Source: Lelliottia sp. WAP21
GTDB taxonomy: Bacteria; Pseudomonadota; Gammaproteobacteria; Enterobacterales; Enterobacteriaceae
Assembly (NCBI RefSeq): GCF_020532665.2
Contig: NZ_JAIWPG020000005.1
Span: forward strand, 62,001 to 126,000
Length of the DNA: 64,000 bases
Direction of reading: 5' to 3'
Part shown: positions 40,247-52,652 of the stretch, piece after piece
How the letters are laid out: every line of letters begins with the position of its first letter
Numbering within the stretch: the first letter of the stretch is position 1
Program-made: the position numbers and the translations under genes
Notes under the pieces: model-generated
Told to the model about the DNA's origin: nothing
Databases searched by the model: none
Seen by the model: only the letters and a program-made list of their open reading frames with translations

Positions 40247-41757
40247 CCTTTCAGCCCAAGACGTTTCGCCAGCCGGTGCAGGTTGGCGACGTCCGTTTCC
40301 AGCGCACGCGCACAGGCCGCCCAGCTGCGGCCATTCTGCTCCAGCGCATGGGCAATCGTCTGGCGCTGAAAGGCTTCCGTGGCTTCACGCAAGCTGGTAT
40401 TAATGGCCATCGGGCTCTCCTGAACCACGGCAGGCGCTTTCTCATCGTGCAGGGCAAAATGTCGGGCATGAATCACCAGCTCATCGCTTGAACGCTCCGC
40501 GCGCGCCAGGACCACCGCACGATGAATGGCATGTTCCAGCTCACGCACGTTCCCCGGCCAGCCATACTGCTGCAGATGCGCACGCGCACCGGGGCTGAGC
40601 ACGACGCGGGAAAGCCCGCTCTTCAGGCGGCACTGCTCGCAAAAGTAGCCAGCCAGCAGCACCACGTCTTCACCGCGTTCCCGCAGCGCCGGCACCGTCA
40701 GCGGGAAGACGCTCAGACGATGGAACAGATCGGCACGAAAGTGACCAGCCAGGACCTCTTCACGTAAATCGCGGTTGGTGGCGGCGAGAACGCGCACGTC
40801 GACCCGTAAGCTGCGATCGTCCCCCACGCGCTGAATATCGCCGTACTGCAACACGCGCAGCAGCTTGGCCTGTAACGACAGCGACAGCTCGCCAATTTCA
40901 TCAAGAAACAACGTGCCCTTATCCGCCATTTCGAATTTGCCGCTGCGGTTGCTGATCGCCCCGGTAAACGCCCCTTTGACGTGACCAAACAGCTCACTTT
41001 CCGCCACGCTTTCCGGCAGCGCGGCGCAATTGAGGTACACCAGCGGGTTGACCGCGCGCGGCGAGGCTTCGTGGATCCCCTTCGCCACCAGCTCTTTACC
41101 GGTGCCGGTTTCCCCGAAGATCAGCACGTTTAAATCCGAGGCCGCCACGATATCGATCTCTTTTTTTAGCTGCACCATCCCCGGGGACAGTCCAATCATC
41201 TCCGTATGCGCCACCGGTTCAAACGCCGACGGGCTGCCGGGAAGGATGTTCTGGCTCTCCAGCTGTTCGATCAGCAGGGCATTATTCAGCGCCCCTGCGG
41301 CCAGGGCCGCAATCAGACGCAGCTCCTCATCACTGAAGGTATCGAACTGATCCGGCGACATACCGTCAAGCGTCAGCGCGCCGATCAGGTTTTGTCCGGC
41401 AAACAGCGGCAGACCAATGCAGGCGTGGACCTTCAGGCTCTCCTGTCCCGGGATCAGCCCGTCGTAAGGGTCGGGGAGATCGCTGTCCGCCGGAAAGCGC
41501 ACCACATCCCCCGCTCGGGCGATGGTTTCCAGGCGTGGATGGCCTTGCAGGGTAAAGCGACGCCCCAGTACGTCCTGCGCCAGTCCATCGATGGCAAGCG
41601 GTATAAACTGCCGCCCTTCATAACGCAGCAGCGCCGACGCATCGCACGCCAGCACGTGGCGCAGCGTCGAAATCAGCCGCTGAAAACGGTCCTGATGACC
41701 GATACCGGTTTGCAGTTCAATGGCGATTTTCGCCAGGACTTCTACGGAAAAGCTCAT
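40243..41757 (-). CDS. norR: NorR, NO-sensing sigma-54 activator
   Basis: The 504-residue regulator has an N-terminal GAF domain (about 1-170) that binds a nitric-oxide-sensing non-haem iron, a central AAA+ domain with [12 protein letters not shown] and the sigma-54 contact loop GAFTGA, and a C-terminal helix-turn-helix ([19 protein letters not shown]). It activates norVW when NO is bound. A frame from 41787 exists; the ATG at 41757 ([16 protein letters not shown]) is the family start. Three NorR sites lie immediately upstream. Confidence 0.96.
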   Translation of the reverse strand: MSFSVEVLAKIAIELQTGIGHQDRFQRLISTLRHVLACDASALLRYEGRQFIPLAIDGLAQDVLGRRFTLQGHPRLETIARAGDVVRFPADSDLPDPYDGLIPGQESLKVHACIGLPLFAGQNLIGALTLDGMSPDQFDTFSDEELRLIAALAAGALNNALLIEQLESQNILPGSPSAFEPVAHTEMIGLSPGMVQLKKEIDIVAASDLNVLIFGETGTGKELVAKGIHEASPRAVNPLVYLNCAALPESVAESELFGHVKGAFTGAISNRSGKFEMADKGTLFLDEIGELSLSLQAKLLRVLQYGDIQRVGDDRSLRVDVRVLAATNRDLREEVLAGHFRADLFHRLSVFPLTVPALRERGEDVVLLAGYFCEQCRLKSGLSRVVLSPGARAHLQQYGWPGNVRELEHAIHRAVVLARAERSSDELVIHARHFALHDEKAPAVVQESPMAINTSLREATEAFQRQTIAHALEQNGRSWAACARALETDVANLHRLAKRLGLKG

Positions 41758-41769
41758 CTGCGCCTCACT

Positions 41770-41825
41770 GTCATTTTGACAATGCATATTGTCATAATGA
41801 CCAAAAACAAGACAGTCATTTTGAC
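41770..41825 (+). promoter_or_regulatory. Three NorR enhancer sites
   Basis: GTCATTTTGAC (41770-41780), GTCATAATGAC (41791-41801) and GTCATTTTGAC (41815-41825) all match the GTCA-N3-TGAC NorR core perfectly. Centre spacings are 21 and 24 bp. E. coli also needs three sites to assemble the active NorR hexamer. Confidence 0.93.
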
Positions 41826-41879
41826 TACCTATTACGGATGATTATTTAATAATTATATTAGAATCATAGAGATAAAAAG

Positions 41880-41897
41880 TTGGCACGCTTCGTGTAA
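41880..41897 (+). promoter_or_regulatory. Sigma-54 promoter of norVW
   Basis: TTGGCACGCTTCGTGTA has the conserved -24 element TGGCAC; the -12 element reads GT where GC is usual. It lies 47-64 bp before norV and 55 bp after the last NorR site. Confidence 0.75.
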
Positions 41898-41943
41898 TAG
41901 ACAAGACATCTTATTTGAACACGCCGTATAAATTGAGGTTGCT

Positions 41944-43392
41944 ATGTCTATTCTGGTTAAAAATAACATTCATTGGGTGGGTCAACGTGACTGGGAAGTA
42001 CGTGATTTCCACGGGACGGAATACAAAACCCTGCGCGGCAGCAGCTACAACAGCTATCTTATTCGCGAAGGTAAAAACGTCTTGATCGATACCGTCGATC
42101 ACAAATTCAGCCGCGAGTTCGTGCAGAACCTGCGCAGCGAAATCGATCTGGATGCTATCGACTACATCATCATTAACCATGCGGAAGAAGACCACGCCGG
42201 GGCGCTGACCGAGCTGATGTCTTATATTCCGAACACGCCAATTTACTGCACCACCAACGCGATTGACTCGATTAACGGTCATCACCACCATCCGGAGTGG
42301 AATTTCCATACCGTCAAAACCGGTGACACGCTGGATATCGGCAACGGCAAACAGCTGATCTTCGTTGAAACGCCGATGCTGCACTGGCCCGACAGCATGA
42401 TGACCTACATGACCGGCGATGCCGTGCTGTTCAGTAATGACGCCTTTGGTCAGCACTACTGCGATGAGCGCCTGTTTAACGACGAAGTGGATCAAACCGA
42501 GCTGTTCGAACAGTGCCAGCGTTACTACGCCAACATCCTGACCCCGTTCAGCCGTCTGGTGACGCCTAAAATCACCGAAATCCTGGGTTTCAACCTGCCG
42601 GTGGATATGATTGCCACCTCTCACGGCGTGGTGTGGCGTGAAAACCCCACCCAGATCGTTGAGCTGTATCTGAAATGGGCAGCAGATTATCAGGAAGACC
42701 GTATTACGATCTTCTACGACACCATGTCCAATAACACCCGCATGATGGCAGATGCCATTGCGCAGGGCATCAATGAAGTGGACCCGAACGTGGCGGTGAA
42801 AATCTTCAACGTGGCGCGGAGCGATAAAAACGAGATCCTGACCAACGTCTTCCGCTCCAAAGGCGTGCTGGTGGGCACCTCCACCATGAACAACGTTATG
42901 ATGCCGAAAATTGCGGGTCTGGTAGAAGAGATGACCGGTCTGCGCTTTCGCAATAAACGGGCCAGCGCCTTTGGCTCTCACGGCTGGAGCGGCGGCGCGG
43001 TTGACCGTCTCTCCACGCGCTTGCAGGATGCCGGCTTTGAAATGTCGATGAGCCTGAAGGCCAAATGGCGCCCGGACATCGACGCACTGGAAATCTGCCG
43101 CCAGCACGGTCGCGACATCGCACGTCAGTGGGCGCTCGCTCCGTTGCCTGACGTCGCGGTAAAACCGGCCGAACAGCTGCCAGTCAGCGCCTGTGCCGCC
43201 GCCGCGTCTGCCGATCTCGGCCCGCGCATGCAGTGCAGCGTCTGCCAGTGGATCTACGACCCGGAACAGGGAGAGCCAATGCAGGATGTCGCCCCGGGCA
43301 CGCCGTGGAGTGACGTACCGGACAACTTCCTCTGCCCGGAATGCTCATTAGGTAAAGACGTCTTTGACGAACTGGCAACGGAGGCAAAATGA
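41944..43392 (+). CDS. norV: NorV, flavorubredoxin nitric oxide reductase
   Basis: The 482-residue enzyme reduces NO to N2O under anaerobic conditions. It has a beta-lactamase-like di-iron domain (ligands His79, Glu81, Asp83 in NHAEEDHAG and further histidines), a flavodoxin domain (about 250-400, [19 protein letters not shown]) and a C-terminal rubredoxin ([10 protein letters not shown] and LCPECS). It receives electrons from NorW, whose start codon it overlaps by 4 bp. Confidence 0.97.
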   Translation: MSILVKNNIHWVGQRDWEVRDFHGTEYKTLRGSSYNSYLIREGKNVLIDTVDHKFSREFVQNLRSEIDLDAIDYIIINHAEEDHAGALTELMSYIPNTPIYCTTNAIDSINGHHHHPEWNFHTVKTGDTLDIGNGKQLIFVETPMLHWPDSMMTYMTGDAVLFSNDAFGQHYCDERLFNDEVDQTELFEQCQRYYANILTPFSRLVTPKITEILGFNLPVDMIATSHGVVWRENPTQIVELYLKWAADYQEDRITIFYDTMSNNTRMMADAIAQGINEVDPNVAVKIFNVARSDKNEILTNVFRSKGVLVGTSTMNNVMMPKIAGLVEEMTGLRFRNKRASAFGSHGWSGGAVDRLSTRLQDAGFEMSMSLKAKWRPDIDALEICRQHGRDIARQWALAPLPDVAVKPAEQLPVSACAAAASADLGPRMQCSVCQWIYDPEQGEPMQDVAPGTPWSDVPDNFLCPECSLGKDVFDELATEAK

Positions 43393-44522
43393 GCCACGGA
43401 ATTGTGATTATCGGCTCGGGCTTTGCCGCTCGGCAGCTGGTGAAAAATATTCGTAAGCAGGATGCCACGGTGCCGTTAACGCTCATTGCGGCGGATAGCA
43501 TGGATGAGTACAACAAACCTGACTTAAGCCATGTCATCAGCCAGAGCCAACGCGCAGACGATCTCACCCGCCAGACGGCGGGGGAGTTTGCCGAACAGTT
43601 TAACCTTCGTCTGTTTCCGTATACCCGGGTCACCGATATCGACGCCACCGCACACGTGGTCAAATCCAGGGATAAGCAGTGGCAGTATGACAAACTGGTG
43701 CTGGCAACCGGTGCCGCAGCCTTTGTTCCGCCCGTAGACGGGCGTGAGATGATGATCACCCTGAACAGCCAGCAGGAATATCGCGCCAGCGAAACCCTGC
43801 TACGTGATGCACAACGGGTGATGATTGTCGGCGCGGGATTGATTGGGACAGAACTGGCGATGGATTTTTGCCGCGCCGGTAAATCGGTGACGCTGGTCGA
43901 TCACGCCGCCAGCCTTCTTGCCACGCTGATGCCTGCCGAAGTGAGCAGTCGCTTACAACATCGCTTAACCGATATGGGGGTCCATTTGTTGCTGAAATCA
44001 CAGCTGCAAAATTTGACCCGCTCGGAAAATGGGATCGTCGCCAGGCTCGACAGAGATCGACACGTTGAGGTGGACGTGGTGGTCGCCGCCACAGGCCTGC
44101 GCCCTGAAACCGCACTGGCCCGCTGCGCCGGCGCTGAAACAGGCCGTGGCGTGAAGGTGGACAGCTACCTGCAAACCACGCAGCCCGATATTTATGCCCT
44201 GGGCGACTGCGCGGAAATCAACGGTCAGGTTCTGCCGTTCCTGCAGCCTGGCCAGCTAAGCGCCCTCTGTCTGGCGAAAAACGTGCTGGGAGCCAGTACG
44301 CCCCTGAAGCTGCCCGCCATGCTGGTAAAAGTGAAAACGCCCGAATTACCGCTGCATCTCGCGGGTGAAACGCAGCGCCAGGATCTCAGCTGGCAGTTAG
44401 CTATTGACCCTCAGGGGATTGTCGCGAAGGGATCGGACGCCTCGGGCGAACTGCGCGCCTTCGTGGTGAGCGAAAATCGCATGAAAGAGGGATTCGCGCT
44501 GCTGAAATCTTTATCCCTGTAA
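43389..44522 (+). CDS. norW: NorW, NADH:flavorubredoxin reductase
   Basis: The 377-residue FAD enzyme has an FAD-binding start ([18 protein letters not shown]) and a central NADH-binding [13 protein letters not shown], with the [13 protein letters not shown] motif near 280. It passes electrons from NADH to the rubredoxin part of NorV. It is the second and last gene of norVW and is followed by a terminator. Confidence 0.96.
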   Translation: MSHGIVIIGSGFAARQLVKNIRKQDATVPLTLIAADSMDEYNKPDLSHVISQSQRADDLTRQTAGEFAEQFNLRLFPYTRVTDIDATAHVVKSRDKQWQYDKLVLATGAAAFVPPVDGREMMITLNSQQEYRASETLLRDAQRVMIVGAGLIGTELAMDFCRAGKSVTLVDHAASLLATLMPAEVSSRLQHRLTDMGVHLLLKSQLQNLTRSENGIVARLDRDRHVEVDVVVAATGLRPETALARCAGAETGRGVKVDSYLQTTQPDIYALGDCAEINGQVLPFLQPGQLSALCLAKNVLGASTPLKLPAMLVKVKTPELPLHLAGETQRQDLSWQLAIDPQGIVAKGSDASGELRAFVVSENRMKEGFALLKSLSL

Positions 44523-44562
44523 CCGGTAAACCGAACTTAACCTTAGGATATATTTATCCGCC

Positions 44563-44588
44563 GCCCCGATGTCCCGGGGCTTTTTTTT
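44563..44588 (+). terminator. Rho-independent terminator after norW
   Basis: GCCCCG and CGGGGC enclose a 6-nt loop and are followed by eight T residues. It overlaps the last bases of the convergent nickel transporter gene. Confidence 0.93.
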
Positions 44589-45612
44589 ACCCTTCGCGAA
44601 CCACCAGCGTGTCGTAACCTCGCCAGCGGTAATTTGCGACTGAAATCAGCCAACAGACGACAAATACCCCCACTACCCCATAACCCGCGTTGCCCAGACG
44701 ATCGTTGACGGCAGCCACGACGTTCCAGATGCCGCCGTGAAGATCAAACTTATCCATTAACAGCCCCATTGCCTCCAGGCCGCCAATCAGTAGCGCAACC
44801 ACCACGGACGTTCCGGTAATCGTCATGTTGTAGTAGAGCTTGCGCTGCGGTTTATCAAACGCCCAGCCGTAGGCCCCCACCATCAGCACATTATCCAGGG
44901 TATCGACTAACGCCATGCCGCTGGCGAACAGCGCCGGAAAAATCAGGATTGCCCAGACCGACATCCCGTTCGACGCGCTGGCGGCGGAGATCCCAAGCAC
45001 GCCAATCTCGGTGGCGGTATCAAACCCAAGGCCAAATAAGAAGCCCACCAGATACATTTGACCGCTCTTATTCACCAGCCGGAACGTGGTGCCAAACAGC
45101 CAGCTCATCACCCCACCCTGGGCAGCCCGGTCGTGCTCGATGATGCCACCCTGCCCTTTTTTCAACCGTTGAAAGCTGCGCCAGACGCTCTGCAAAATAA
45201 GGGCATTGACCAGCGCCATCGCCAGCAGAAACGTCGCCGACACGGCCGTGCCAATCAGGCTTCCGGTGTCGTGAAACCAGCTCAGTTTTTGTTGAAACGC
45301 GCTCGCCGCGGCGGCGATGGCAACCGTTGCCAGGACAACAATGGTGGAATGGCCGAGTGAAAACCAGGCGCCGACACCGTATGGGCGCTTGCCCTGTTGC
45401 ATCATTTTACGGGTGACGGAATCAATGGCCGCAATATGGTCAGCATCCACCGCATGACGCAGCCCATAGCACCAGGCGAGCAGACTCGCCGCCATAAGGG
45501 CGCTGTTCCCGCTAAAGGTTTGCCATGCCAGGCCCCACGCCAGAGCATTCGCGATAATCAGCACAAGCAGTAAAAATGCAGCACGGGGATGCGTGCGAAA
45601 GCGTCGCAGCAT
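44587..45612 (-). CDS. NiCoT-family nickel/cobalt transporter (HoxN/NixA type)
   Basis: The 341-residue membrane protein has about eight helices and the NiCoT signature RHAVDADHIAAID in helix 2, with LGHSTIV and LGFDTATEI as the other conserved metal-path motifs. It imports Ni2+ with high affinity. The ATG at 45612 lies one base after the hypF stop codon and the GAGAGGATG at the end of hypF serves as ribosome binding site, so it is coupled to hypF. The longer frame to 45744 lies within hypF and was rejected. E. coli K-12 has no such gene here. Confidence 0.92.
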   Translation of the reverse strand: MLRRFRTHPRAAFLLLVLIIANALAWGLAWQTFSGNSALMAASLLAWCYGLRHAVDADHIAAIDSVTRKMMQQGKRPYGVGAWFSLGHSTIVVLATVAIAAAASAFQQKLSWFHDTGSLIGTAVSATFLLAMALVNALILQSVWRSFQRLKKGQGGIIEHDRAAQGGVMSWLFGTTFRLVNKSGQMYLVGFLFGLGFDTATEIGVLGISAASASNGMSVWAILIFPALFASGMALVDTLDNVLMVGAYGWAFDKPQRKLYYNMTITGTSVVVALLIGGLEAMGLLMDKFDLHGGIWNVVAAVNDRLGNAGYGVVGVFVVCWLISVANYRWRGYDTLVVREG

Positions 45613-45613
45613 G

Positions 45614-47845
45614 TTACATCCTCTCTGAAGATAAACGGGCCGCAGCCACAACAGCCTGCCCAAAGGAGATCGCCCCGTCACCCGCAGGTAACCGGGAAGG
45701 AAAAAGAAGCTGATAATCAGAAAGATAGTAGCTAAATCGCGCACGTAACAGGCGATTGTGCATCACTCCGCCGCTAAAGCAGAGCGTCGTAATCCCCCGA
45801 CGCCGGGCATGGTAGCGTAGCAATTCCGCCAGCCCTTTCGCCAGCGCATCGTGGAATGCCCACGCCCGCGCGCCAGGCTCAGCCTGCCAGTCCAGCCACT
45901 GTTGCCAGAAGGTGGACATGCATAAGGCTCCCGCTTCTACGGGCAGCGTGACCGGATGTACGGCACCTGCGCTGCGGGTGGCTAACGTTTCCAGCAGACA
46001 GGCAGCCTCGCCTTCGTAGTGCTGAACATCCGGCACCACGTTGAGGGCGCAGGCCACGGCATCAAACAGCCGCCCGCAGGAAGAGGCAAGCGGGGCGTTA
46101 ACCCCCCGCGTTATTGCCGTCTCCAGCAATGACCAGTTTTGCTGACGAACGTAGGCCGTCTCAGGCCGCGTTTGCCAGTCGGGGACAAACGCCAGACACT
46201 GGGCAAGCAGGTTGCGCCAGGGTTGCGAGGCGGCCAGATCGCCCCCTGGCAGCGCCACGGCGGGCAATCCGCCTAAATGCTCGCACTCCCGGTAGTTTAC
46301 CCGCAGGCACTCGCCGCCCCACAGCGCACCGTTTTCCCCCATACCAATACCGTCCAGGGTTAGCGCGATGACGTCACCGCCGTCACATGGCCAGCCGTTT
46401 TCTGCCAGACAGGCCGCCGCATGGGCGTGATGGTGTAATACCGTCAGTTTAGGCAGACCCGACATCTCGGCTTTCTTTGCCGAGCGGTAAGCCGGGTGGG
46501 CATCGCAGGCCACGTACTCAGGCTGAAAATTGTAAATCTGCTGGATGACATCCAGCGCCTTTTGCCACTGGCTTTCGACGCCATCGTCATTCAAATCGCC
46601 TAAATGCTGGCTTAGCACCGCCTGTCCGCCGCGCACCAGACAAAACGTATTTTTCATCTCTGCGCCCAGACATAAGACGGGCGGGATACCGTCGAATCCG
46701 GCGGGGAGTTTTATCGCATCCGGAACAAAACCCCTGGCCCGACGCAGCATGGCTCCACTCTCATCGACCACGGAATCATCCATCCGCTGCAGGATATCCC
46801 GGCTATGCAGTAGAAAACCGTCGACGATAGGCTGGAGCGACATCAACGCCTGTTCATTATCAATTGCTGGCGGCTTCCCACTCAGATTCCCCGACGTCAT
46901 CACCAGCGGCACGTCGATCTCTTGCATTAACAGATGCTGCAACGGATTCGCGGGCAGCATCACCCCAAGGCAATCCAGCCCGGGTGCAAGGTTGTGCGCC
47001 AGCATGGGCAGAAGGGATTTGGCCGTCAATACAATCGGTGCGGCAGGCGATTGCAATAGCCTGCACGCCTGCTGTGGCAGGCCATCCGCGTTGGGCAGCA
47101 TGATGGCCAGCGGTTTTGTCGGACGATGCTTGCGCAGACGCAGGCGCGCCACCGTAGCCGTATTTTTTGCATCACAGGCCAGGTGAAAACCCCCCAACCC
47201 TTTAATGGCAATAATGCCCCCCTGTCTGAGCACGTTTACCGCCGCGCTCAGGGCAGAGTCGCCGCGTTGACTCTCATCGCCGGCACGCCACTCCAGCTGT
47301 GGTCCGCAGTCCGGGCACGCCACAGGCTGAGCATGAAAACGCCTGTCAGCCGGGTTTCGGTACTCTGTTTCGCAAGGTTTGCAAAGGGGAAAGGGTGCCA
47401 TCGACGTCAGGGGTCGGTCATAAGGCATCGCGCGAATGATCGTAAAACGGGGGCCGCAGTGGGTGCAGTTGATAAACGGATAGCGATAACGACGCTCGCG
47501 CGGGTCACGCATTTCAGCCAGACAAGCCGGACAGGTAGCCGCATCCGGCACAATTTGTGTATCCATCGCCCCCGTCGCGCTGTGGCGAATAGAAAAGCCC
47601 TCGGGCGGTGTTGGCCACTCGAACGGCTGGGATTCGACTTCGTCAATGCGAGCCAGCGGCGGGCATCGTTGCACAAGCTGTTCGCTAAACCCGGGGGCTT
47701 CTCCGTACAGCCGTACCAGTACGCCCTCACCGTCATTACAGACGTCACCGCGTAGATCCCGCTGCGCGGCCAGTTGCCAGACGAACGGGCGGAAACCCAC
47801 GCCCTGCACTTTGCCGCGAACCCGCAGCTGAACCCCGTTTCTCAT
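45614..47845 (-). CDS. hypF: HypF, carbamoyltransferase for hydrogenase cyanide ligands
   Basis: The 743-residue protein has an acylphosphatase-like domain ([18 protein letters not shown]), two zinc fingers (CPACLAEM...CTHCG and CKPC...CPDCG, about 105-185), a YrdC-like domain (about 205-390) and a Kae1-like domain with [14 protein letters not shown]. From carbamoyl phosphate it makes the thiocarbamate passed to HypE for the CN ligands of the NiFe centre. It follows hydN by 2 bp and precedes the nickel transporter. Confidence 0.95.
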   Translation of the reverse strand: MRNGVQLRVRGKVQGVGFRPFVWQLAAQRDLRGDVCNDGEGVLVRLYGEAPGFSEQLVQRCPPLARIDEVESQPFEWPTPPEGFSIRHSATGAMDTQIVPDAATCPACLAEMRDPRERRYRYPFINCTHCGPRFTIIRAMPYDRPLTSMAPFPLCKPCETEYRNPADRRFHAQPVACPDCGPQLEWRAGDESQRGDSALSAAVNVLRQGGIIAIKGLGGFHLACDAKNTATVARLRLRKHRPTKPLAIMLPNADGLPQQACRLLQSPAAPIVLTAKSLLPMLAHNLAPGLDCLGVMLPANPLQHLLMQEIDVPLVMTSGNLSGKPPAIDNEQALMSLQPIVDGFLLHSRDILQRMDDSVVDESGAMLRRARGFVPDAIKLPAGFDGIPPVLCLGAEMKNTFCLVRGGQAVLSQHLGDLNDDGVESQWQKALDVIQQIYNFQPEYVACDAHPAYRSAKKAEMSGLPKLTVLHHHAHAAACLAENGWPCDGGDVIALTLDGIGMGENGALWGGECLRVNYRECEHLGGLPAVALPGGDLAASQPWRNLLAQCLAFVPDWQTRPETAYVRQQNWSLLETAITRGVNAPLASSCGRLFDAVACALNVVPDVQHYEGEAACLLETLATRSAGAVHPVTLPVEAGALCMSTFWQQWLDWQAEPGARAWAFHDALAKGLAELLRYHARRRGITTLCFSGGVMHNRLLRARFSYYLSDYQLLFPSRLPAGDGAISFGQAVVAAARLSSERM

Positions 47846-47847
47846 GA

Positions 47848-48393
47848 TCAGAACTGCAGTGAGGAGGCGGTATCAAACGCCGCACGACGGCGTTTTTCTG
47901 CGCTCATCTGTTCGAGCTTCTCACGATCGATGCACACCAGCGCATGCGTCGGACACACTTCCATGCAGGCGGGTCCTGCTTCCCGGTGATAACAGAGATC
48001 GCATTTGTTGGCTTCGGCCTTTTCCGCTCGCACGTTCAGCCCCGCACCACTGTTGCGCACCACCGGGCGAACCACCACTTCCATTGCGCCATACGGGCAG
48101 GCCACAACGCAGGTTTTACAGCCGATGCAGCGTTCCTGCATCACATGTACAAATCCTTTTTCGCGTTTGATAGCGCCATTCGGGCAGACGTTCGCGCAGG
48201 GGGCGTCTTCGCACTGGCGGCAGATCGCCGCGGTAGAAATATTGACACCTTTGATAACGTGAATGCGCGGCAGGAAAGATTCAGGCGTGAGGGATGCACA
48301 ATCCTGCTCCATCTGATGCGACACCACACAGGCAACTTCACAGGTACGGCAGCCAATACATTTACTGGCATCGGCCATCATAAAACGGTTCAT
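47848..48393 (-). CDS. hydN: HydN, polyferredoxin linked to formate metabolism
   Basis: The 181-residue iron-sulfur protein has four cysteine clusters: [37 protein letters not shown] and [18 protein letters not shown], binding four [4Fe-4S] centres. It is thought to pass electrons from formate dehydrogenase H. A frame from 48408 exists; the ATG at 48393 gives the family start [16 protein letters not shown] sigma-54-type promoter lies upstream. Confidence 0.94.
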   Translation of the reverse strand: MNRFMMADASKCIGCRTCEVACVVSHQMEQDCASLTPESFLPRIHVIKGVNISTAAICRQCEDAPCANVCPNGAIKREKGFVHVMQERCIGCKTCVVACPYGAMEVVVRPVVRNSGAGLNVRAEKAEANKCDLCYHREAGPACMEVCPTHALVCIDREKLEQMSAEKRRRAAFDTASSLQF

Positions 48394-48428
48394 TTGTTTC
48401 TCCGGCATAGCAATGATGCCGAGGTATA

Positions 48429-48445
48429 TTCACAAACCGTGCCAG
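48429..48445 (-). promoter_or_regulatory. Sigma-54-type promoter of hydN-hypF
   Basis: On the minus strand CTGGCACGGTTTGTGAA has the -24 element TGGCAC; the -12 element reads TGTG and is weaker than at hypA. It lies 36-52 bp before hydN, consistent with FhlA control known in E. coli. Confidence 0.7.
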
Positions 48446-48488
48446 AATTTAATTTATTGATTTTAATGACATTAATAAAAACAAAAAC

Positions 48489-48514
48489 TGTCATCGTCAG
48501 TTATGACGATGACA
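48489..48514. promoter_or_regulatory. 26-bp inverted repeat, probable FhlA site of hydN-hypF
   Basis: Perfect 11-bp arms TGTCATCGTCA and TGACGATGACA enclose GTTA. It lies about 45 bp upstream of the -24 element of the hydN promoter. The arms share TGTCA and CGTCA words with the hycA-hypA region, supporting FhlA binding. Confidence 0.65.
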
Positions 48515-48524
48515 TCTGTCGAGA

Positions 48525-49538
48525 TTATTTCTTCGTCACGCGGAGAGCGGAATCGCGCAAGATGAGCTCGCCCGGGAAACGCTGCTGGAATTGAAACTCA
48601 CCGCCGTCCAGCATAAAAATCAGACGACTGATCGTTTCCTTAATCATCTCCGTCACCGGAATGCGCACGCTGGAGAGTGACGGCACGGTATAAGGCGCAA
48701 TGGAGACATCATCAAAACCAATGACCGACACGTCACCCGGAATCGCCAGCCCGCTGTCGTGAAGCTGCTTCATGGCACCAATGGCCATGTCATCATTGCT
48801 CGACACCAGCGCCGTGAAGCTTTCGCCACGCGAAAGCAGGGTTGAAACCGCCGCCGCACCGCTGGCCGGATGCCACTTGCCTTCGGCAATCAGCGCCTCT
48901 CGCAGCGGAATATCGTGTTTCGCCAGCGCCTCTTTGTACCCGGAAAGACGCTCCAGACCGGTCGGGGAATCCAGTGACCCGGTGATAAAGGCGATATCCC
49001 GATGCCCCATCTCAATAAGCTGTAACACCGCCGCCTCGCAAGAGGCTTTATGATCGGACCAGACGCAGTGGCTGCTGTTTTTACGCAGCCGACGGTTGAG
49101 AACCATGATCGGCTGGTCATGTTTTTCGATGATCTCGTCCATCTCATCGATGCTTAAAAATCGGGGATAAATGATGATCGCATCGCAGCGCATATCCAGT
49201 AGATACTGAATGGCTTCACGCTCTTCACTCGCGCTATGCTTGCCGTCGGCAAGGATCAGCTGTCGTCCTTTTTCTTCCGTCATACGTGCGGCATGGAAGA
49301 GCAGTTCGCTGAAGTAGACGCCGTGATACAGGGTGTTGGTGACCACCAGCCCCAGCGTTTGTGTCCGTCTGGTCGCCAGATTTCGGGCGAGAAGATTTGG
49401 GCGATATCCGCTCTCTTCAATCGCCTGAAATACCCGATCTTTTGTTTCCTGACTGACGTAACCCTTGCCCGAAAGCACCCGGGATACCGTCGCCTTCGAC
49501 ACTCCTGCCCGCTTCGCCACTTCCAGCATCGTGGTCAT
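48525..49538 (-). CDS. ascG: AscG, LacI-family repressor of the asc operon
   Basis: The 337-residue LacI-type repressor has an HTH (VAKRAGVSKATVSRVLSGKG, about 7-26) and a C-terminal sugar-binding domain. In E. coli K-12 ascG is interrupted by an insertion element; this one is intact. It should repress ascFB until a beta-glucoside is present. The gene is divergent from ascF. Confidence 0.93.
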   Translation of the reverse strand: MTTMLEVAKRAGVSKATVSRVLSGKGYVSQETKDRVFQAIEESGYRPNLLARNLATRRTQTLGLVVTNTLYHGVYFSELLFHAARMTEEKGRQLILADGKHSASEEREAIQYLLDMRCDAIIIYPRFLSIDEMDEIIEKHDQPIMVLNRRLRKNSSHCVWSDHKASCEAAVLQLIEMGHRDIAFITGSLDSPTGLERLSGYKEALAKHDIPLREALIAEGKWHPASGAAAVSTLLSRGESFTALVSSNDDMAIGAMKQLHDSGLAIPGDVSVIGFDDVSIAPYTVPSLSSVRIPVTEMIKETISRLIFMLDGGEFQFQQRFPGELILRDSALRVTKK

Positions 49539-49628
49539 CTGAACGTTCCCTTAAAAACTTAACAGCCGCAGTGTACTGCACGCCGCAAAAATTGTCGCAA
49601 AACGAATATCACGATTATGCACGCTCAA

Positions 49629-49686
49629 AGTGATCGTCATCACGAATATAAAAAATGTACAAAATGTGATCTTGTTTGATTCATAA
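49629..49686 (+). promoter_or_regulatory. Two candidate CRP sites upstream of ascFB
   Basis: AGTGATCGTCATCACG (49629-49644) has AGTGA-N6-TCACG and TGTGATCTTGTTTGAT (49665-49680) has one perfect half. Both fit CRP only in part; CRP control is usual for aryl-beta-glucoside operons. Confidence 0.45.
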
Positions 49687-49704
49687 AAACTCATGATGAT
49701 TATG

Positions 49705-49718
49705 TGAAACCGGTTTCC
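49705..49718. promoter_or_regulatory. AscG operator
   Basis: TGAAACCGGTTTCC contains the perfect 12-bp palindrome GAAACCGGTTTC, the AscG/GalR-type operator core. It lies 36 bp before the ascF start codon. Confidence 0.75.
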
Positions 49719-49753
49719 TACATCCTCACACCACGATAACAGGACCACTCCAG

Positions 49754-51205
49754 ATGGCCAAAAATTATACCGCGCTGGCGAACGACGTTGTGAACGCACT
49801 CGGCGGCAAAGACAACATCGTCGCCGTCACCCACTGCATGACACGCCTGCGTTTCGTTCTGAAAGACGAAAGCCTCACCGATGCCCCGCGCCTGAAGAGC
49901 ATTAGCGGCGTGCTCGGCGTGGTCCGCAATGACAACCAGTGCCAGGTGATCATTGGCAACACCGTTTCTCAGGCCTACCGCGATGTGGTGAGCCTGTTAC
50001 CCACCGATCTACAGCCCGCCGTACCGCAAGGCCCGCAGAAACTGACGCTGAAACGCATCGGCGCCGGGATCCTGGACGCGCTGATCGGCACCATGTCACC
50101 GCTGATCCCGGCGATCATCGGCGGCTCGATGGTGAAGCTGCTGGCAATGATCCTCGAGATGACGGGCGTGCTGCCAAAAGGTGCCCCGACGCTGACCATT
50201 TTAACGGTGATTGGCGACGGGGCATTTTTCTTCCTGCCGCTGATGGTGGCCGCCTCAGCCGCGATCAAATTTAAGACCAACGTGTCGCTGGCGATTGCGA
50301 TTGCAGGCGTGCTGGTTCACCCAAGCTTTATTGAACTGATGGCGAAAGCCGCGCAGGGTGAACACGTTGAATTCGCCTTTATTCCGGTGACGGCGGTGAA
50401 ATATACCTACACCGTGATTCCGGCGCTGGTCATGACGTGGTGCCTGTCGTACATCGAACGTTGGGTCGATCGTATTACGCCAGCGGTGACCAAAAACTTC
50501 CTGAAGCCGATGCTGATTGTGCTGATTGCCGCCCCGCTCGCCATTGTGCTGATTGGGCCGATTGGCATCTGGATCGGTAGCGCCATCTCCGCGCTGGTTT
50601 ACACTATTCACGGCTATCTGGGCTGGCTGTCCGTCGCCATCATGGGCGCGCTCTGGCCGCTGCTGGTGATGACCGGGATGCACCGCGTATTTACCCCGAC
50701 GATCATTCAAACCATCGCCGAGACGGGCAAAGAGGGAATGGTCATGCCGTCTGAAATCGGCGCTAATCTGTCGCTTGGTGGCTCATCGCTGGCGGTAGCG
50801 TGGAAAACGAAAAACCCGGAACTGCGCCAGACGGCGCTGGCTGCGGCGGCGTCCGCTATCCTGGCGGGAATTTCTGAACCGGCCCTGTATGGCGTAGCGA
50901 TCCGTCTTAAACGACCCCTGATTGCGAGCCTGATCAGCGGCTTTATCTGCGGCGCGGTTGCCGGGATTGCCGGTCTTGCCAGCCACTCGATGGCGGCGCC
51001 AGGTCTGTTTACCAGCGTTCAGTTCTTTGATCCTGCCAATCCGATGACCATCGTTTGGGTATTTGGCGTGATGGCGCTGGCCGTGGTGCTCTCTTTTGCT
51101 CTGACCCTGATATTAGGTTTTGAAGATATTCCGGTTGAGGACGACGCAGAGAAAGCACGCGCCCTGCAAACCGCGCCGGTTCAGGCCAAAGCAGCACAAG
51201 CATAA
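49754..51205 (+). CDS. ascF: AscF, PTS beta-glucoside EIIBC component
   Basis: The 483-residue protein has an EIIB domain (about 1-90; phosphorylated cysteine in VTHCMTRLRFVL) and an EIIC domain with about ten helices. It imports and phosphorylates arbutin, salicin or cellobiose-like glucosides; no EIIA domain is present. The ATG at 49754 follows AGGACCACTCCAG. It is co-transcribed with ascB, 18 bp downstream. Confidence 0.94.
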   Translation: MAKNYTALANDVVNALGGKDNIVAVTHCMTRLRFVLKDESLTDAPRLKSISGVLGVVRNDNQCQVIIGNTVSQAYRDVVSLLPTDLQPAVPQGPQKLTLKRIGAGILDALIGTMSPLIPAIIGGSMVKLLAMILEMTGVLPKGAPTLTILTVIGDGAFFFLPLMVAASAAIKFKTNVSLAIAIAGVLVHPSFIELMAKAAQGEHVEFAFIPVTAVKYTYTVIPALVMTWCLSYIERWVDRITPAVTKNFLKPMLIVLIAAPLAIVLIGPIGIWIGSAISALVYTIHGYLGWLSVAIMGALWPLLVMTGMHRVFTPTIIQTIAETGKEGMVMPSEIGANLSLGGSSLAVAWKTKNPELRQTALAAAASAILAGISEPALYGVAIRLKRPLIASLISGFICGAVAGIAGLASHSMAAPGLFTSVQFFDPANPMTIVWVFGVMALAVVLSFALTLILGFEDIPVEDDAEKARALQTAPVQAKAAQA

Positions 51206-52648
<1,443 letters not shown>

Positions 52649-52652
52649 TCTT

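Noticed and set aside
41911..43107. 398-codon minus-strand reading frame opposite norV
   Set aside because: It lies wholly within norV, has His/Val-rich composition typical of the antisense of a coding gene, no ribosome binding site and no family resemblance.
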